Of a stretch of DNA of 64,000 nt, positions 1 to 8,445 are shown piece after piece (positions within the stretch are counted from its first letter, which is position 1; each line of letters begins with the position of its first letter). A program made the position numbers and the translations under genes. The notes beneath the pieces were generated by a model that did no database searches, had not been told where the DNA came from, and saw only the letters and a program-made list of their open reading frames with translations. Source of the stretch: Streptomyces sp. NRRL S-118 (GTDB lineage: Bacteria > Actinomycetota > Actinomycetes > Streptomycetales > Streptomycetaceae); contig NZ_KL591002.1 in assembly GCF_000716335.1 (NCBI RefSeq), positions 199,857-263,856 on the forward strand, written 5' to 3'.

Positions 1-162
1 TCCTGCCCGCCGCCGCGGCACAACTTCCTCACGCTGCCCAGGATCCGCTCCGAATCCCCGGCGTTCGACCTGCACCACCCTGAGATCGCCGCGATCGGCC
101 AGCTGGAGAACCACGGGCAGAAGGACACCGCGCTGCTCGGTGGCAAGGAGGTCGGCAAGTGA
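1..162 (+). CDS. ctaD: Cytochrome c oxidase subunit I, C-terminal end (partial)
   Basis: Only the last 53 codons are inside the window. The reading frame is open from base 1 and ends [13 protein letters not shown], and the pattern CPPPRHNF...[16 protein letters not shown] is the usual soluble tail of actinobacterial aa3 oxidase subunit I. The catalytic heme/CuB helices lie upstream, outside the window. The stop TGA (160-162) overlaps the GTG start of the next gene, so the two are translationally coupled and belong to one cta operon. The identification rests on the tail plus the adjacent subunit IV gene. Confidence 0.85.
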   Translation, partial: SCPPPRHNFLTLPRIRSESPAFDLHHPEIAAIGQLENHGQKDTALLGGKEVGK

Positions 163-557
163 AGATCCAGGGCAAGATGTTCATCTGGCTGAGCGTCTTC
201 ATCCTCGCCATGGCCGTCGTGTACGGCCTGTGGTCGAAGGAGCCGGCCGGTACGACGGCGCTCTTCCTGGCCTTCGGCCTGGCGGTCATGATCGGCTACT
301 ACCTGGCCTTCACGGCCCGGCGCGTGGACGCCATGGCGCAGGACGACAAGGAGGCCGACGTCGCGGACGAGGCCGGTGAGGTCGGCTTCTTCTCGCCGCA
401 CAGCTGGCAGCCGCTCTCCCTGGCGATCGGTGGCGCCTTCGCCTTCCTGGGCGTCGCGCTCGGCTGGTGGCTGCTGTACTTCGCCCTGCCGCTGATCCTG
501 ATCGGCATCTGGGGCTGGGTGTTCGAGTACTACCGGGGCGAGAACCAGAACCAGTAG
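159..557 (+). CDS. ctaF: Cytochrome c oxidase subunit IV (actinobacterial type)
   Basis: This 132-residue integral membrane protein has about four hydrophobic segments (residues 7-25, 30-50, 88-106, 108-125), separated by a charged loop rich in Asp and Glu near 62-78. Length and layout match the actinobacterial aa3 oxidase subunit IV, a non-catalytic subunit that stabilises the oxidase in the bc1-aa3 supercomplex. The GTG start overlaps the ctaD stop by 4 bases. A strong hairpin terminator follows 27 bases after the stop, so it is the last gene of this cta operon. Confidence 0.9.
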   Translation: MKIQGKMFIWLSVFILAMAVVYGLWSKEPAGTTALFLAFGLAVMIGYYLAFTARRVDAMAQDDKEADVADEAGEVGFFSPHSWQPLSLAIGGAFAFLGVALGWWLLYFALPLILIGIWGWVFEYYRGENQNQ

Positions 558-584
558 TCCTACTGGCTCACGGTCGCGCTCGTC

Positions 585-629
585 GAGGGGCCCGGTGACC
601 TCCGCAAGGAGGTCACCGGGCCCCTCTTT
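585..629 (+). terminator. Intrinsic terminator after ctaF
   Basis: A perfect 19-bp stem (585-603 with 608-626) closes a GCAA tetraloop and is followed by TTT. It ends the cta operon and insulates it from the lipoprotein gene that follows. Confidence 0.9.
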
Positions 630-678
630 CGGGCGTATCCGGCGTGCCGCTGTCGACAGCTCTTCCTACGGTGTGCTC

Positions 679-1935
679 ATGAGCCACACGATCCGTTTGC
701 ACACCGCCATAAGCTGCACTCTGCTGGCCGCCGTCACCGGAGCGAGTGCGACCGCGTGCGGTGGCCCGGAAGGCCACCCCCTCTCCGCGGAGCCGTACGA
801 CGCGGCTCAGCAGATCGAGTTCAACGGCCCCTCCGGCTCCCGGAAGGCCCCCCTCGACAAGCCGCTCGAAGTCACCGCCAAGGGCGGGGACGGCCGCATC
901 ACGGACGTCACGGCCGTCGACGCCGCGGGCCACTACCTGGCGGGCGAGCTCGCCGCCGACGGCAGCCGCTGGCGTTCCACCGCGCCGCTGGTGGCCGCCA
1001 CCCGCTACACCGTCCGGGTCGCCACGGAGGACGACAGCGGCGCACCGGGCGTCCGTACGCTGACGTTCGAGACGGAAGCGGCCAAGAGGGTGCTGAACGT
1101 CCGTTTCGGCCCGGAGGCGGGCACGTACGGCGTCGGACAGCCCATCACCGCCGAGCTCAGCTCCCCGGTGAGCTCCAAGACGGGCCGCGCCGCCGTCGAG
1201 CGCTCCCTGAAGGTCCGCTCCACCCCGGCCGTCGAGGGATCCTGGTACTGGGTGGACGACAAGAAGCTGCACTACCGGCCCAAGGAGTTCTGGCCCACGG
1301 GTGCGTCGGTCACCGCCACCGGCAAGCTCGCCGGCGTACGGATAGACGGGGCCCTGTACGGAGGGCCCGTCAAACCCCTGAGCCTGACCATCGGCGACCG
1401 CATCGAGGCCATCACCGACGCGGCGAGCCACCGGATGACGGTCAAGCGCAACGGGGAAGTGATCAATACCATTCCGGTGACCACCGGAAAACCGGGCTTC
1501 TCCACCCGTAACGGCATCAAAGTCGTGCTCGGCAAGGAGTACTACGTCCGGATGCGCAGCACCACCGTCGGCATCGCCGCCGGCAGCAGCGAGTCGTACG
1601 ACCTGCCCGTCTACTACGCCACCCGGGTCACCTGGAGCGGCGAGTACGTCCACGCCGCGCCCTGGTCCGTGGGATCGCACGGCGCCGCCAACGTCAGCCA
1701 CGGCTGCACGGGCATGTCCACCAGCAATGCGGCCTGGTTCTTCAAGACCGTCCGTCCGGGTGACATCGTCACCGTCGTGAACAGCAGCGGCAACCCGATG
1801 GACCCGTTCGGCAACGGCTTCGGCGACTGGAACCTGCCCTGGGACAAGTGGCGCACGGGCAGCGCCCTCCTGACGGGCTCCCACCCGAACGCCACTCCGG
1901 CGGACGCGGCACGGATCCGCCCGGCGGCTCTCTGA
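679..1935 (+). CDS. L,D-transpeptidase lipoprotein (YkuD family with Ig-like domains)
   Basis: The enzyme forms 3-3 cross-links in peptidoglycan on the outer face of the membrane. From the ATG at 679 it has 418 residues. The N-terminus has a signal peptide with a lipobox ending at Cys27 (ATAC). Two Ig-like beta domains (about 40-130 and 135-240) precede the YkuD catalytic domain (about 245-375), with the SHGCTGM motif and catalytic Cys343. This matches the mycobacterial LdtMt2-type layout. The frame is open back to 595, but that would start inside the terminator. A -10-like TACGGT (667-672) six bases before the ATG, with no Shine-Dalgarno, suggests a leaderless message. GTG at 673 is an alternative start. 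Confidence 0.9.
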   Translation: MSHTIRLHTAISCTLLAAVTGASATACGGPEGHPLSAEPYDAAQQIEFNGPSGSRKAPLDKPLEVTAKGGDGRITDVTAVDAAGHYLAGELAADGSRWRSTAPLVAATRYTVRVATEDDSGAPGVRTLTFETEAAKRVLNVRFGPEAGTYGVGQPITAELSSPVSSKTGRAAVERSLKVRSTPAVEGSWYWVDDKKLHYRPKEFWPTGASVTATGKLAGVRIDGALYGGPVKPLSLTIGDRIEAITDAASHRMTVKRNGEVINTIPVTTGKPGFSTRNGIKVVLGKEYYVRMRSTTVGIAAGSSESYDLPVYYATRVTWSGEYVHAAPWSVGSHGAANVSHGCTGMSTSNAAWFFKTVRPGDIVTVVNSSGNPMDPFGNGFGDWNLPWDKWRTGSALLTGSHPNATPADAARIRPAAL

Positions 1936-2011
1936 CCCGGTGCACCTCCGGGGCGCCCGGGCCCCCTGCCGACGGCCGGTCGTGCCCGAGTCGCTCACCC
2001 GCGACCGAGGC

Positions 2012-2413
2012 TCACGCTTCGACGGCGAGGCGGCTCCGCAGCAGGCCGGCCAGGGCGTCCGCCAGTTCCACCGGGTCGACCGGGAGCGTCACCGCGGCGT
2101 CCGCGCGGCTCCAGGTGGCCAGCCAGGCGTCCTGCGGGCGGCCGATGAGCAGCAGCACGGGCGGGCACCGGAAGACCTCGTCCTTGATCTGCCGGCAGAT
2201 CCCCATACCGCCGGCCGGCACCGCCTCGCCGTCCAGGACGCAGACGTCGATGCCGCCCGCGTCCAGGTGCTCCAGCACGGCCGGGAGCGTCGCGCACTCG
2301 ACGTACTCGACCGGGGGAACGTCGGCCGCGGGCCTGCGTCCGGCCGCCAGCCGCACCTGCTCGCGGGTGCTGGCGTCGTCGCTGTAGACCAGGACGGTGG
2401 CGCTCGACTGCAT
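2012..2413 (-). CDS. Small response-regulator-receiver-like protein
   Basis: This 133-residue protein starts at an ATG preceded by a good GGAGG site. It has the alternating beta/alpha pattern of a CheY-like receiver: ATVLVYSDD at the start, VCVLDGEAVP in the phospho-acceptor position (Asp after VCVL), PPVLLLIG as beta-4 and a DPVELADAL helix at the end. No output domain follows. It resembles receiver-only proteins encoded between ctaE and the rest of the cta genes in Streptomyces. The conserved Lys of beta-5 is not obvious (AAVTLPVDP), so it may be a pseudo-receiver. Its function is unknown. It is divergent from ctaE. Confidence 0.7.
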   Translation of the reverse strand: MQSSATVLVYSDDASTREQVRLAAGRRPAADVPPVEYVECATLPAVLEHLDAGGIDVCVLDGEAVPAGGMGICRQIKDEVFRCPPVLLLIGRPQDAWLATWSRADAAVTLPVDPVELADALAGLLRSRLAVEA

Positions 2414-2490
2414 TGTTCCTCCGAGTACGTCGGCGGCATGGGCAGGTTCGGCAGGTACCGATGGGCCGGATGCTACTCCTCCGCACCCCC

Positions 2491-2523
2491 TGTCAACACC
2501 GCTTCGAAACACCCCTTCGAAGC
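2491..2523 (-). promoter_or_regulatory. Candidate promoter element and 8-bp inverted repeat between receiver gene and ctaE
   Basis: An inverted repeat GCTTCGAA (2501-2508) / TTCGAAGC (2516-2523) with a 7-base spacer lies directly upstream of a minus-strand TTGACA (2491-2496). A TAGCAT lies 15 bases further on toward the receiver gene, which is a short spacer. The repeat could be an operator for the receiver gene, for divergent ctaE, or for both. No regulator is identified. Confidence 0.4.
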
Positions 2524-2613
2524 CCGTTCGGATGCGCCGTTCGGGCCGGACGGAACGCATCAACACACCGAACGGCACCCCCCGGAGTGAGGGCGGGATA
2601 AGCGACCGACATA

Positions 2614-3234
2614 ATGTCGGTCGTGGCGACAGCAACGACAGTAGAAACCGGGCACGCGCACCCGTCGGTCAATCGGCCGAACCTCACCAGCGTCGGAACC
2701 ATCATCTGGTTGAGTTCCGAGCTGATGTTCTTCGCGGCCCTCTTCGCGATGTACTTCACCCTTCGATCGGTGACGGGTGCCGAGTTCTGGTCCCAGCAGG
2801 CGGGCCACCTGAACTTTCCGTTCTCGGCGACCAACACCACGATCCTGGTGCTCTCCTCCCTCACCTGCCAGCTCGGCGTGTTCGCCGCCGAGCGGGGCGA
2901 CGTGAAGAAGCTCCGGGCGTGGTTCATCGTCACGTTCGTCATGGGTGCGATCTTCATCGGCGGCCAGGTCCTCGAGTACACCGAGCTGGTCAAGGAGGCG
3001 GGGCTCTCCCTGTCCTCCGACCCGTACGGCTCCGTGTTCTACCTGACGACCGGCTTCCACGGACTGCACGTGACGGGCGGCCTCATCGCCTTCCTGCTGG
3101 TCCTGGGCCGGACGTACGCGGCGAGGAGGTTCACCCACGAGCAGGCAACCGCCGCCATCGTCGTGTCCTACTACTGGCACTTCGTCGATGTCGTCTGGAT
3201 CGGCCTCTTCGCCACGATCTACATGATCAAGTAA
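2614..3234 (+). CDS. ctaE: Cytochrome c oxidase subunit III
   Basis: Subunit III of the aa3 oxidase is a five-helix protein in this lineage. It has 206 residues. The segments are about 28-48, 70-88, 96-118, 145-165 and 180-204. Conserved features include the [17 protein letters not shown] helix, FHGLHVTGG and the final [14 protein letters not shown] motif typical of COX3. The ATG at 2614 has GGGCGGGA about 13 bases upstream as a weak ribosome site. The gene sits 82 bases upstream of qcrC on the same strand, so ctaE is probably transcribed with qcrCAB, separate from ctaDF. Confidence 0.93.
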   Translation: MSVVATATTVETGHAHPSVNRPNLTSVGTIIWLSSELMFFAALFAMYFTLRSVTGAEFWSQQAGHLNFPFSATNTTILVLSSLTCQLGVFAAERGDVKKLRAWFIVTFVMGAIFIGGQVLEYTELVKEAGLSLSSDPYGSVFYLTTGFHGLHVTGGLIAFLLVLGRTYAARRFTHEQATAAIVVSYYWHFVDVVWIGLFATIYMIK

Positions 3235-3242
3235 TCGGGCCG

Positions 3243-3262
3243 GTACCTGCGTACACAGGTAC
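3243..3262. repeat. Short inverted repeat between ctaE and qcrC
   Basis: GTACCTG (3243-3249) and CAGGTAC (3256-3262) form a 7-bp inverted repeat with a 6-base spacer. There is no T-run, so it looks more like a processing or attenuating hairpin than a full terminator. Confidence 0.35.
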
Positions 3263-3316
3263 ACCCGACACATCCAGCAAGCATCGACGCAGAAGATCCT
3301 GACACCGGGGTAATCC

Positions 3317-4126
3317 GTGAAAAAGCTCTCCGCACGACGACGCCATCCGCTGGCGGCGGTCGTCGTCCTACTTCTCGCGCTGGCGGCCACTGGGGGGCTG
3401 TACGCCGCGTTCGCACCCGCGGGCAAGGCGCAGGCCGACGAAACCGCCCAGTCACTCGCCATCGAGGAGGGCAAGAAGCTCTACTCCGTCGGCTGTGCCA
3501 GCTGCCACGGAACCGGCGGTCAGGGCACCTCCGACGGCCCGAGCCTGGTCGGCGTCGGCGCAGCCGCCGTGGACTTCCAGGTGGGCACCGGCCGCATGCC
3601 GGCCCAGCAGCCGGGTGCACAGGTGCCCCGCAAGAAGGTCATCTACACGCAGGCCCAGATCGACCAGCTCGCGGCGTACGTCGCGTCCCTCGGTGCCGGC
3701 CCGAGCGTGCCGACCGAGAAGCAGTACAGCCCCGAGGGTGCCGACATCGCCCGCGGTGGTGACCTGTTCCGTACCAACTGCGCCCAGTGCCACAACTTCA
3801 CCGGCGAGGGCGGTGCCCTGACCGAGGGCAAGTACGCGCCCGAGCTCGACGGAGTGCCCCCGAAGCACCTGTACGAGGCCATGCAGACCGGGCCGCAGAA
3901 CATGCCGTCCTTCCCCGACACGACCATGCCGGAGCAGGAGAAGAAGGACATCATCGCGTACATCCAGACCGTCAACGGCGACAAGACCGCCACCCCCGGT
4001 GGCTTCGCGCTGGGTGGTCTCGGTCCGGTCAGCGAGGGTCTGTTCGGCTGGATCTTCGGTCTGGGTTCGCTGATCGCTGTTGCCGTCTGGGTCGCGGCCC
4101 ACACCGCTAAGGCCAAGAAGTCATGA
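3317..4126 (+). CDS. qcrC: Diheme cytochrome c subunit of the cytochrome bcc complex
   Basis: This 269-residue membrane-anchored c-type cytochrome carries electrons from the Rieske centre to the aa3 oxidase. There is an N-terminal signal/anchor (about 10-32), then two cytochrome c domains with heme-attachment motifs CASCH (Cys60, Cys63, His64) and CAQCH (Cys155, Cys158, His159). A C-terminal transmembrane helix spans about 240-262. The fused two-heme form is the actinobacterial hallmark that replaces soluble cytochrome c. The start is a GTG with only a GGGG stretch as ribosome site. The stop overlaps the qcrA start (ATGA). Confidence 0.95.
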   Translation: MKKLSARRRHPLAAVVVLLLALAATGGLYAAFAPAGKAQADETAQSLAIEEGKKLYSVGCASCHGTGGQGTSDGPSLVGVGAAAVDFQVGTGRMPAQQPGAQVPRKKVIYTQAQIDQLAAYVASLGAGPSVPTEKQYSPEGADIARGGDLFRTNCAQCHNFTGEGGALTEGKYAPELDGVPPKHLYEAMQTGPQNMPSFPDTTMPEQEKKDIIAYIQTVNGDKTATPGGFALGGLGPVSEGLFGWIFGLGSLIAVAVWVAAHTAKAKKS

Positions 4127-5172
4127 GTAGCCAAGAGATTTCCGAAGAGAGCCTGCCCCACAAGCAGGACGCCGCGCACGGCACGGCGGTAGCCGAGAAC
4201 CCGTTCGCCGACCCGGGGCTGCCGCCCCACAAGCCGCGTGTCCAGGACATCGACGAGCGGGCCGCCAAGCGGTCCGAGCGCACGGTCGCCCTGCTGTTCA
4301 CGCTGTCGATGCTGGCCACGATCGGCTTCATCGCCTCGTTCGTGATCTTCCCGGTCGACAAGATCATCTATGTCTGGCCGCTGGGTCACGTCAGCGCGAC
4401 GAACCTGTCGCTCGGTCTGACGCTCGGCATCGCCCTCTTCTGCATCGGCGCGGGCGCGGTCCACTGGGCCCGCACCCTGATGTCGGACGAGGAGATGGCC
4501 GACGACCGGCACGCCATCCAGGCGGACCCGGACGTCCGGGCCAAGGTGATGGCCGACTTCGCCGACGGTGCGCGCGAGTCCGCGATCGGCCGCCGCCCGC
4601 TGATCCGCAACACCATGTTCGGCGCGCTGGCCATGGTGCCGCTCTCCGGTGTGGTGCTGCTGCGCGAGCTGGGCCCGATGCCCGAGAAGAAGCTGTTCCA
4701 CACCTCGTGGAGCAAGGGCAAGCAGCTCATCAACATGAACACGAACGAGCCGCTGCGTCCCGAGGACGTCGCGGTGGGCTCGCTGACCTTCGCCAAGCCC
4801 GAGGGCCTGGAGGAGAGCGACCACGAGTTCAACACGAAGATCGCCAAGGATGCCCTGATGATCGTCCGGATCCAGCCGGAGGACATCAAGGACAAGCGCG
4901 AGCTCGAGTGGTCGCACGAGGGCATCGTGGCCTTCTCCAAGATCTGCACCCACGTGGGCTGCCCGATCTCCCTGTACGAGCAGCAGACCCACCACGTCCT
5001 CTGCCCGTGCCACCAGTCCACCTTCGACCTCTCCGACGGCGCCCGCGTCATCTTCGGCCCGGCCGGTCACGCCCTCCCGCAGCTGCGGATCGGCGTCAAT
5101 GACAAGGGCTTCCTCGAGGCGCTCGGCGACTTCGACGAGCCCGTCGGTCCTGCATTCTGGGAGCGCGGATGA
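4123..5172 (+). CDS. qcrA: Rieske iron-sulfur subunit of the cytochrome bcc complex
   Basis: The 349-residue protein has three N-terminal transmembrane helices (about 50-75, 84-106, 160-182), as in other actinobacteria where the bc1 Rieske protein has extra helices. The Rieske fold follows. [2Fe-2S] ligands are visible in CTH (Cys275, His277) and CPCH (Cys294, His297), with the disulfide cysteines Cys280 and Cys296. The protein oxidises menaquinol and passes electrons to QcrC. It is coupled by 4-base overlaps to qcrC upstream and qcrB downstream. Confidence 0.95.
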   Translation: MSSQEISEESLPHKQDAAHGTAVAENPFADPGLPPHKPRVQDIDERAAKRSERTVALLFTLSMLATIGFIASFVIFPVDKIIYVWPLGHVSATNLSLGLTLGIALFCIGAGAVHWARTLMSDEEMADDRHAIQADPDVRAKVMADFADGARESAIGRRPLIRNTMFGALAMVPLSGVVLLRELGPMPEKKLFHTSWSKGKQLINMNTNEPLRPEDVAVGSLTFAKPEGLEESDHEFNTKIAKDALMIVRIQPEDIKDKRELEWSHEGIVAFSKICTHVGCPISLYEQQTHHVLCPCHQSTFDLSDGARVIFGPAGHALPQLRIGVNDKGFLEALGDFDEPVGPAFWERG

Positions 5173-6800
5173 GCACCACGACCGCAACAGACGCCAAGCG
5201 GAAGGCGTCCTCCGGCGAGCGCGTCGCCGACTGGGCCGACGGCCGGCTGGGGATCTACTCCCTGGCCAAGGCCAACATGCGGAAGATCTTCCCGGACCAC
5301 TGGTCCTTCATGCTGGGCGAGGTCTGCCTCTACAGCTTCATCATCATCATCCTCACGGGTGTGTACCTGACGCTGTTCTTCCACCCGAGCATGAACGAGA
5401 TCGAGTACCACGGCTCGTACGTGCCGATGCAGGGCATCCGCATGACCGAGGCGTACGCCTCGACCCTGGACATCAGCTTCGACGTCCGCGGTGGTCTGCT
5501 CATCCGGCAGATCCACCACTGGGCCGCGCTGATCTTCATCGCGGGCATGTTCGTGCACATGATGCGCGTGTTCTTCACCGGCGCGTTCCGCAAGCCGCGT
5601 GAGATCAACTGGCTGTTCGGCTTCCTGCTGTTCGTCCTGGGCATGTTCACCGGCTTCACCGGTTACTCGCTCCCGGACGACCTGCTCTCCGGCACCGGTG
5701 TCCGCTTCACGCAGGGCGCGATCCTGTCCGTGCCGATCGTCGGCACGTACATCTCGATGTTCCTCTTCGGCGGGGAGTTCCCGGGCCACGACATCATCGC
5801 CCGGTTCTACTCGATCCACATCCTGCTGCTGCCGGGCATCATGCTCGGCCTCGTGGTGGCGCACCTGATCCTGGTCTTCTACCACAAGCACACGCAGTTC
5901 GCGGGTCCCGGCCGCACCAACAACAACGTCGTCGGCATGCCGCTGCTGCCGGTGTACATGGCCAAGGCCGGAGGCTTCTTCTTCCTGGTCTTCGGTGTCA
6001 TCGCGATCATCTCCGCGCTGTTCACGATCAACCCGATCTGGGCGCTCGGCCCCTACCGCCCGGACCAGGTGTCCACCGGCGCGCAGCCCGACTGGTACAT
6101 GGGCTTCGCCGAGGGTCTCGTCCGTGTGATGCCGGGCTGGGAGATCAACCTGTGGGGCCACACCCTCGTCCTGGGCGTGTTCGTCCCGCTGGTCGTCTTC
6201 GGCATCATGCTCGCCGCGATCGCGCTCTACCCGTTCATCGAGTCGTGGATCACCGGCGACAAGCGCGAGCACCACATCCTGGACCGCCCGCGCAACGCGC
6301 CGACCCGTACCGCCCTCGGTGTCGCCTGGGTGACCGCCTACATGGTCATGCTGATCGGTGGTGGCAACGACATCTTCGCCATCAAGTTCCACATGTCGAT
6401 CAACGCGATCACCTGGTTCGTCCGGATCGCCTTCTTCGCCGCTCCGGTCGTCGCGTTCATCGTCACCAAGCGGATCTGCATGGGTCTGCAGCGGCGCGAC
6501 AAGGACAAGGTGCTGCACGGCCGCGAGTCCGGCATCATCAAGCGCCTGCCGCACGGTGAGTTCGTCGAGATCCACGAGCCGCTCAGCCAGGCGCAGCTGC
6601 ACGCGCTCACCGCGCACGAGCAGTACAAGCCGATCGAGATCGGCCCCACGGTCGACGAGAACGGTGTCGAGCGCAAGCCGTCGCGCGGTCAGCGGCTGCG
6701 CGCCAAGCTCAGCAAGGGCTACTTCGGGGCCGACAACCAGGTCCCGAAGGCCACCGTGGAGGAGTACAAGGAGATCTCCAGTGGCCACGGCCACCACTGA
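5169..6800 (+). CDS. qcrB: Cytochrome b subunit of the cytochrome bcc complex
   Basis: This 543-residue polytopic protein binds two b hemes and forms the quinol sites. The heme-ligand regions are visible as QIHHWAALIF...FVHMMRVFF in the second helix and FYSIHILLLP...VVAHLILVFYHKH in the fourth. The Qo-site loop region around PYRPDQVSTG precedes the C-terminal helices, and a long cytoplasmic tail after about residue 430 is typical of actinobacterial QcrB. It closes the qcrCAB operon and is followed by a hairpin terminator 45 bases downstream. Confidence 0.96.
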   Translation: MSTTTATDAKRKASSGERVADWADGRLGIYSLAKANMRKIFPDHWSFMLGEVCLYSFIIIILTGVYLTLFFHPSMNEIEYHGSYVPMQGIRMTEAYASTLDISFDVRGGLLIRQIHHWAALIFIAGMFVHMMRVFFTGAFRKPREINWLFGFLLFVLGMFTGFTGYSLPDDLLSGTGVRFTQGAILSVPIVGTYISMFLFGGEFPGHDIIARFYSIHILLLPGIMLGLVVAHLILVFYHKHTQFAGPGRTNNNVVGMPLLPVYMAKAGGFFFLVFGVIAIISALFTINPIWALGPYRPDQVSTGAQPDWYMGFAEGLVRVMPGWEINLWGHTLVLGVFVPLVVFGIMLAAIALYPFIESWITGDKREHHILDRPRNAPTRTALGVAWVTAYMVMLIGGGNDIFAIKFHMSINAITWFVRIAFFAAPVVAFIVTKRICMGLQRRDKDKVLHGRESGIIKRLPHGEFVEIHEPLSQAQLHALTAHEQYKPIEIGPTVDENGVERKPSRGQRLRAKLSKGYFGADNQVPKATVEEYKEISSGHGHH

Positions 6801-6845
6801 TCTCCCGGCGCTCGCCGCCTGACCCCAGGGTCGCCACACCGCATC

Positions 6846-6877
6846 GAGCCCCGTCCATTCACCGGACGGGGCTCTTT
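6846..6877 (+). terminator. Intrinsic terminator after qcrB
   Basis: An 11-bp perfect stem (6846-6856 with 6864-6874) closes a 7-base loop and is followed by TTT. It ends the qcr operon just before trpD. Confidence 0.9.
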
Positions 6878-6942
6878 GCCGTTCCCGGTGTCTCGATAGG
6901 GTGGAGTCACCCTTTGACGTACCGAAGACACCAGGAGCGACC

Positions 6943-8034
6943 ATGAGCGCTGTGCAGCCTGCTGGGGGGGGTGCCCCCCGCGAAGCGAGGGGGAGCTCGA
7001 ACGCGGCGGGTCGTTCCTGGCCCGAGGTGCTGAACGGCCTCCTGGAGGGGCGCGACCAGAGCGCCGACGACACCGCGTGGGCGATGGACCGCATCATGCG
7101 CGGCGAGGCCACCGACGCCCAGATCGCCGGCTTCGCGGTCGCGCTGCGGGCGAAGGGCGAGACGGTCGACGAGCTCGCCGGCCTCGTCCGCACCATGTAC
7201 GCGCACGCCAACCTGATCGAGGTGCCGGGGCCGTCGGTCGACCTCGTCGGCACCGGCGGCGACGGCGCCAGGACCGTCAACATCTCCACCATGTCCGCGA
7301 TCGTCGTCGCGGGCACCGGCGCCAAGGTCGTCAAGCACGGCAACCGCGCCGCCTCCTCCGCCTCCGGCTCCTCCGACGTGCTGGAGAAGCTCGGCGTCAA
7401 CCTGGAGCTCACGCCCCGGCGGGTCGCGGAGGTCGCCGAGGAAGCGGGCATCACCTTCTGCTTCGCGGTGAAGTTCCACCCGGCGCTGCGCCATGTCGCC
7501 ATCGCCCGCAAGGAGCTGGGCATCCGCACGGTCTTCAACTTCCTCGGCCCGCTCACGAACCCCGCGCGTGTAGGGGCCCAGGCGACCGGCGTCGCGGACC
7601 CGCGGATGGCCCCGATCATGGCGGGCGTGCTCGCCGAGCGCGGCTCCTCCGCCCTGGTGTTCCGCGGCGACGACGGCCTCGACGAGCTGACGACCACGGC
7701 CACCTCGAAGGTGTGGGTGGTACGGGACGGTGCGGTGCGCGAGGAGGCGTTCGACCCGCGCGACGTCGGCATCGAGCTCGTACCCGTCGAGGCGCTGCGG
7801 GGCGCGGACGCCTCGTACAACGCGGACGTGGCCCGGCGGCTGCTGGCCGGGGAGACCGGGCCGGTGCGGGACGCGGTGCTGCTCAACGCGGCGGCGGCGC
7901 TGGTGGCCCTGGAGCCGTCGGACGCGCCGCTCGCGGAGCAGCTCCGGGCCGGTATGGCGAAGGCGGCGGAGTCGATCGACTCGGGTGCGGCGCGGGCGGC
8001 GCTGGACCGGTGGGTGACGGCGAGCAACGCGTAG
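6943..8034 (+). CDS. trpD: Anthranilate phosphoribosyltransferase
   Basis: TrpD transfers phosphoribosyl from PRPP to anthranilate in tryptophan synthesis. The 363-residue product contains the PRPP-binding GTGGDG loop (near 103), [16 protein letters not shown] and [11 protein letters not shown], in the order known for the family. The ATG at 6943 has AGGAG seven bases upstream; the frame is open back to 6901. The N-terminus is unusual: codons 7-18 ([12 protein letters not shown]) are encoded by a GC-rich palindromic repeat of a type scattered in Streptomyces intergenic DNA, inserted in frame before the conserved domain begins at SWPEVLN. This gene is apart from trpE in the same window. Confidence 0.95.
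   Translation: MSAVQPAGGGAPREARGSSNAAGRSWPEVLNGLLEGRDQSADDTAWAMDRIMRGEATDAQIAGFAVALRAKGETVDELAGLVRTMYAHANLIEVPGPSVDLVGTGGDGARTVNISTMSAIVVAGTGAKVVKHGNRAASSASGSSDVLEKLGVNLELTPRRVAEVAEEAGITFCFAVKFHPALRHVAIARKELGIRTVFNFLGPLTNPARVGAQATGVADPRMAPIMAGVLAERGSSALVFRGDDGLDELTTTATSKVWVVRDGAVREEAFDPRDVGIELVPVEALRGADASYNADVARRLLAGETGPVRDAVLLNAAAALVALEPSDAPLAEQLRAGMAKAAESIDSGAARAALDRWVTASNA
6962..6996. repeat. GC-rich palindromic repeat inside trpD
   Basis: A run of G (6964-6970) followed by TGCCCCCC, a CGAAGCG centre and GGGGGAGC forms an imperfect hairpin. The same design (G-run, TGCCxCCC, centre, GGGGGAG) recurs at 32861-32893 and, on the other strand, 33509-33543. Here it is part of the coding sequence. 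Confidence 0.6.
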
Positions 8035-8047
8035 CGCGTCCGCGCGC

Positions 8048-8080
8048 CGACGGGGCCCGGCCATCGGCCGGGCCCCGTCG
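8048..8080 (+). terminator. Hairpin terminator after trpD
   Basis: A 15-bp perfect stem (8048-8062 with 8066-8080) closes an ATC loop. There is no T-run, as is common for Streptomyces terminators. Confidence 0.8.
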
Positions 8081-8106
8081 TGCGTCCCGCCATCCGGACG
8101 CCCGGC

Positions 8107-8136
8107 TTGCGCGGAGGCGATCACGTGGTTTAGCTT
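8107..8136 (+). promoter_or_regulatory. Promoter for the SAM riboswitch transcript
   Basis: TTGCGC (8107-8112) and TAGCTT (8131-8136) are 18 bases apart, placing the transcription start at about 8143, just where the riboswitch begins. Confidence 0.6.
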
Positions 8137-8143
8137 CTCGGCA

Positions 8144-8262
8144 GGTCATGAGTGACAGCGAAGAGGCCCCGGCCCGCTGTCCGGCAACCCTCCGTCCGTG
8201 GCGGGGTGCCCCGGGTGAAGACCAGGTCGCAGGCAGCGAGGTCTGCGGCAAGCGCGGACCCC
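8144..8262 (+). promoter_or_regulatory. SAM-IV riboswitch
   Basis: The sequence follows the SAM-IV consensus of actinomycetes: GGTCATGAGTGACAGCG, then a GCCCCGGCC hairpin, CCGGCAACCC, GGGGTGCC, and GGGTGAAGACC, where GACC (8220-8223) pairs with the opening GGTC (8144-8147). The extra 3' hairpin (GCAGGCAGCGAGGTCTGC) fits the peripheral stem that sets SAM-IV apart from SAM-I. It should lower expression of the downstream class V aminotransferase gene when S-adenosylmethionine is high. The family assignment is by pattern recognition. Confidence 0.88.
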
Positions 8263-8301
8263 TGCACACCCTGGGGTCCTGGTCCTCAAGGGAGCAGTCT
8301 C

Positions 8302-8322
8302 GTGAGCAAGCGAATGCGATAG
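8302..8322 (+). CDS. Possible 6-codon leader ORF downstream of the SAM-IV riboswitch
   Basis: GTG at 8302 follows a GGGAG site and reads V-S-K-R-M-R-stop. It lies between the riboswitch and the aminotransferase start. It could be a minimal upstream ORF or chance; there is no protein-level evidence. Confidence 0.25.
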   Translation: MSKRMR

Positions 8323-8445
8323 GGCGAATCCGCCCCTCCTCCGGCACCCCTCTTTCTCTCCTTCTCCGCACGAGCCGCGCCGCGTCGTGATGTCGCCGAC
8401 GCGCCCCGGCCTGCGGATTCCGCTTGCTTCGTACGGGAGTTCGCC

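Noticed and set aside
595..678. Upstream in-frame start for the L,D-transpeptidase
   Set aside because: It would begin inside the ctaF terminator hairpin and put 28 residues before the signal peptide.
5067..8093. A 1008-codon open frame on the minus strand opposite qcrB and trpD
   Set aside because: Stop-poor antisense frames are expected at this G+C content; it has no family motifs.
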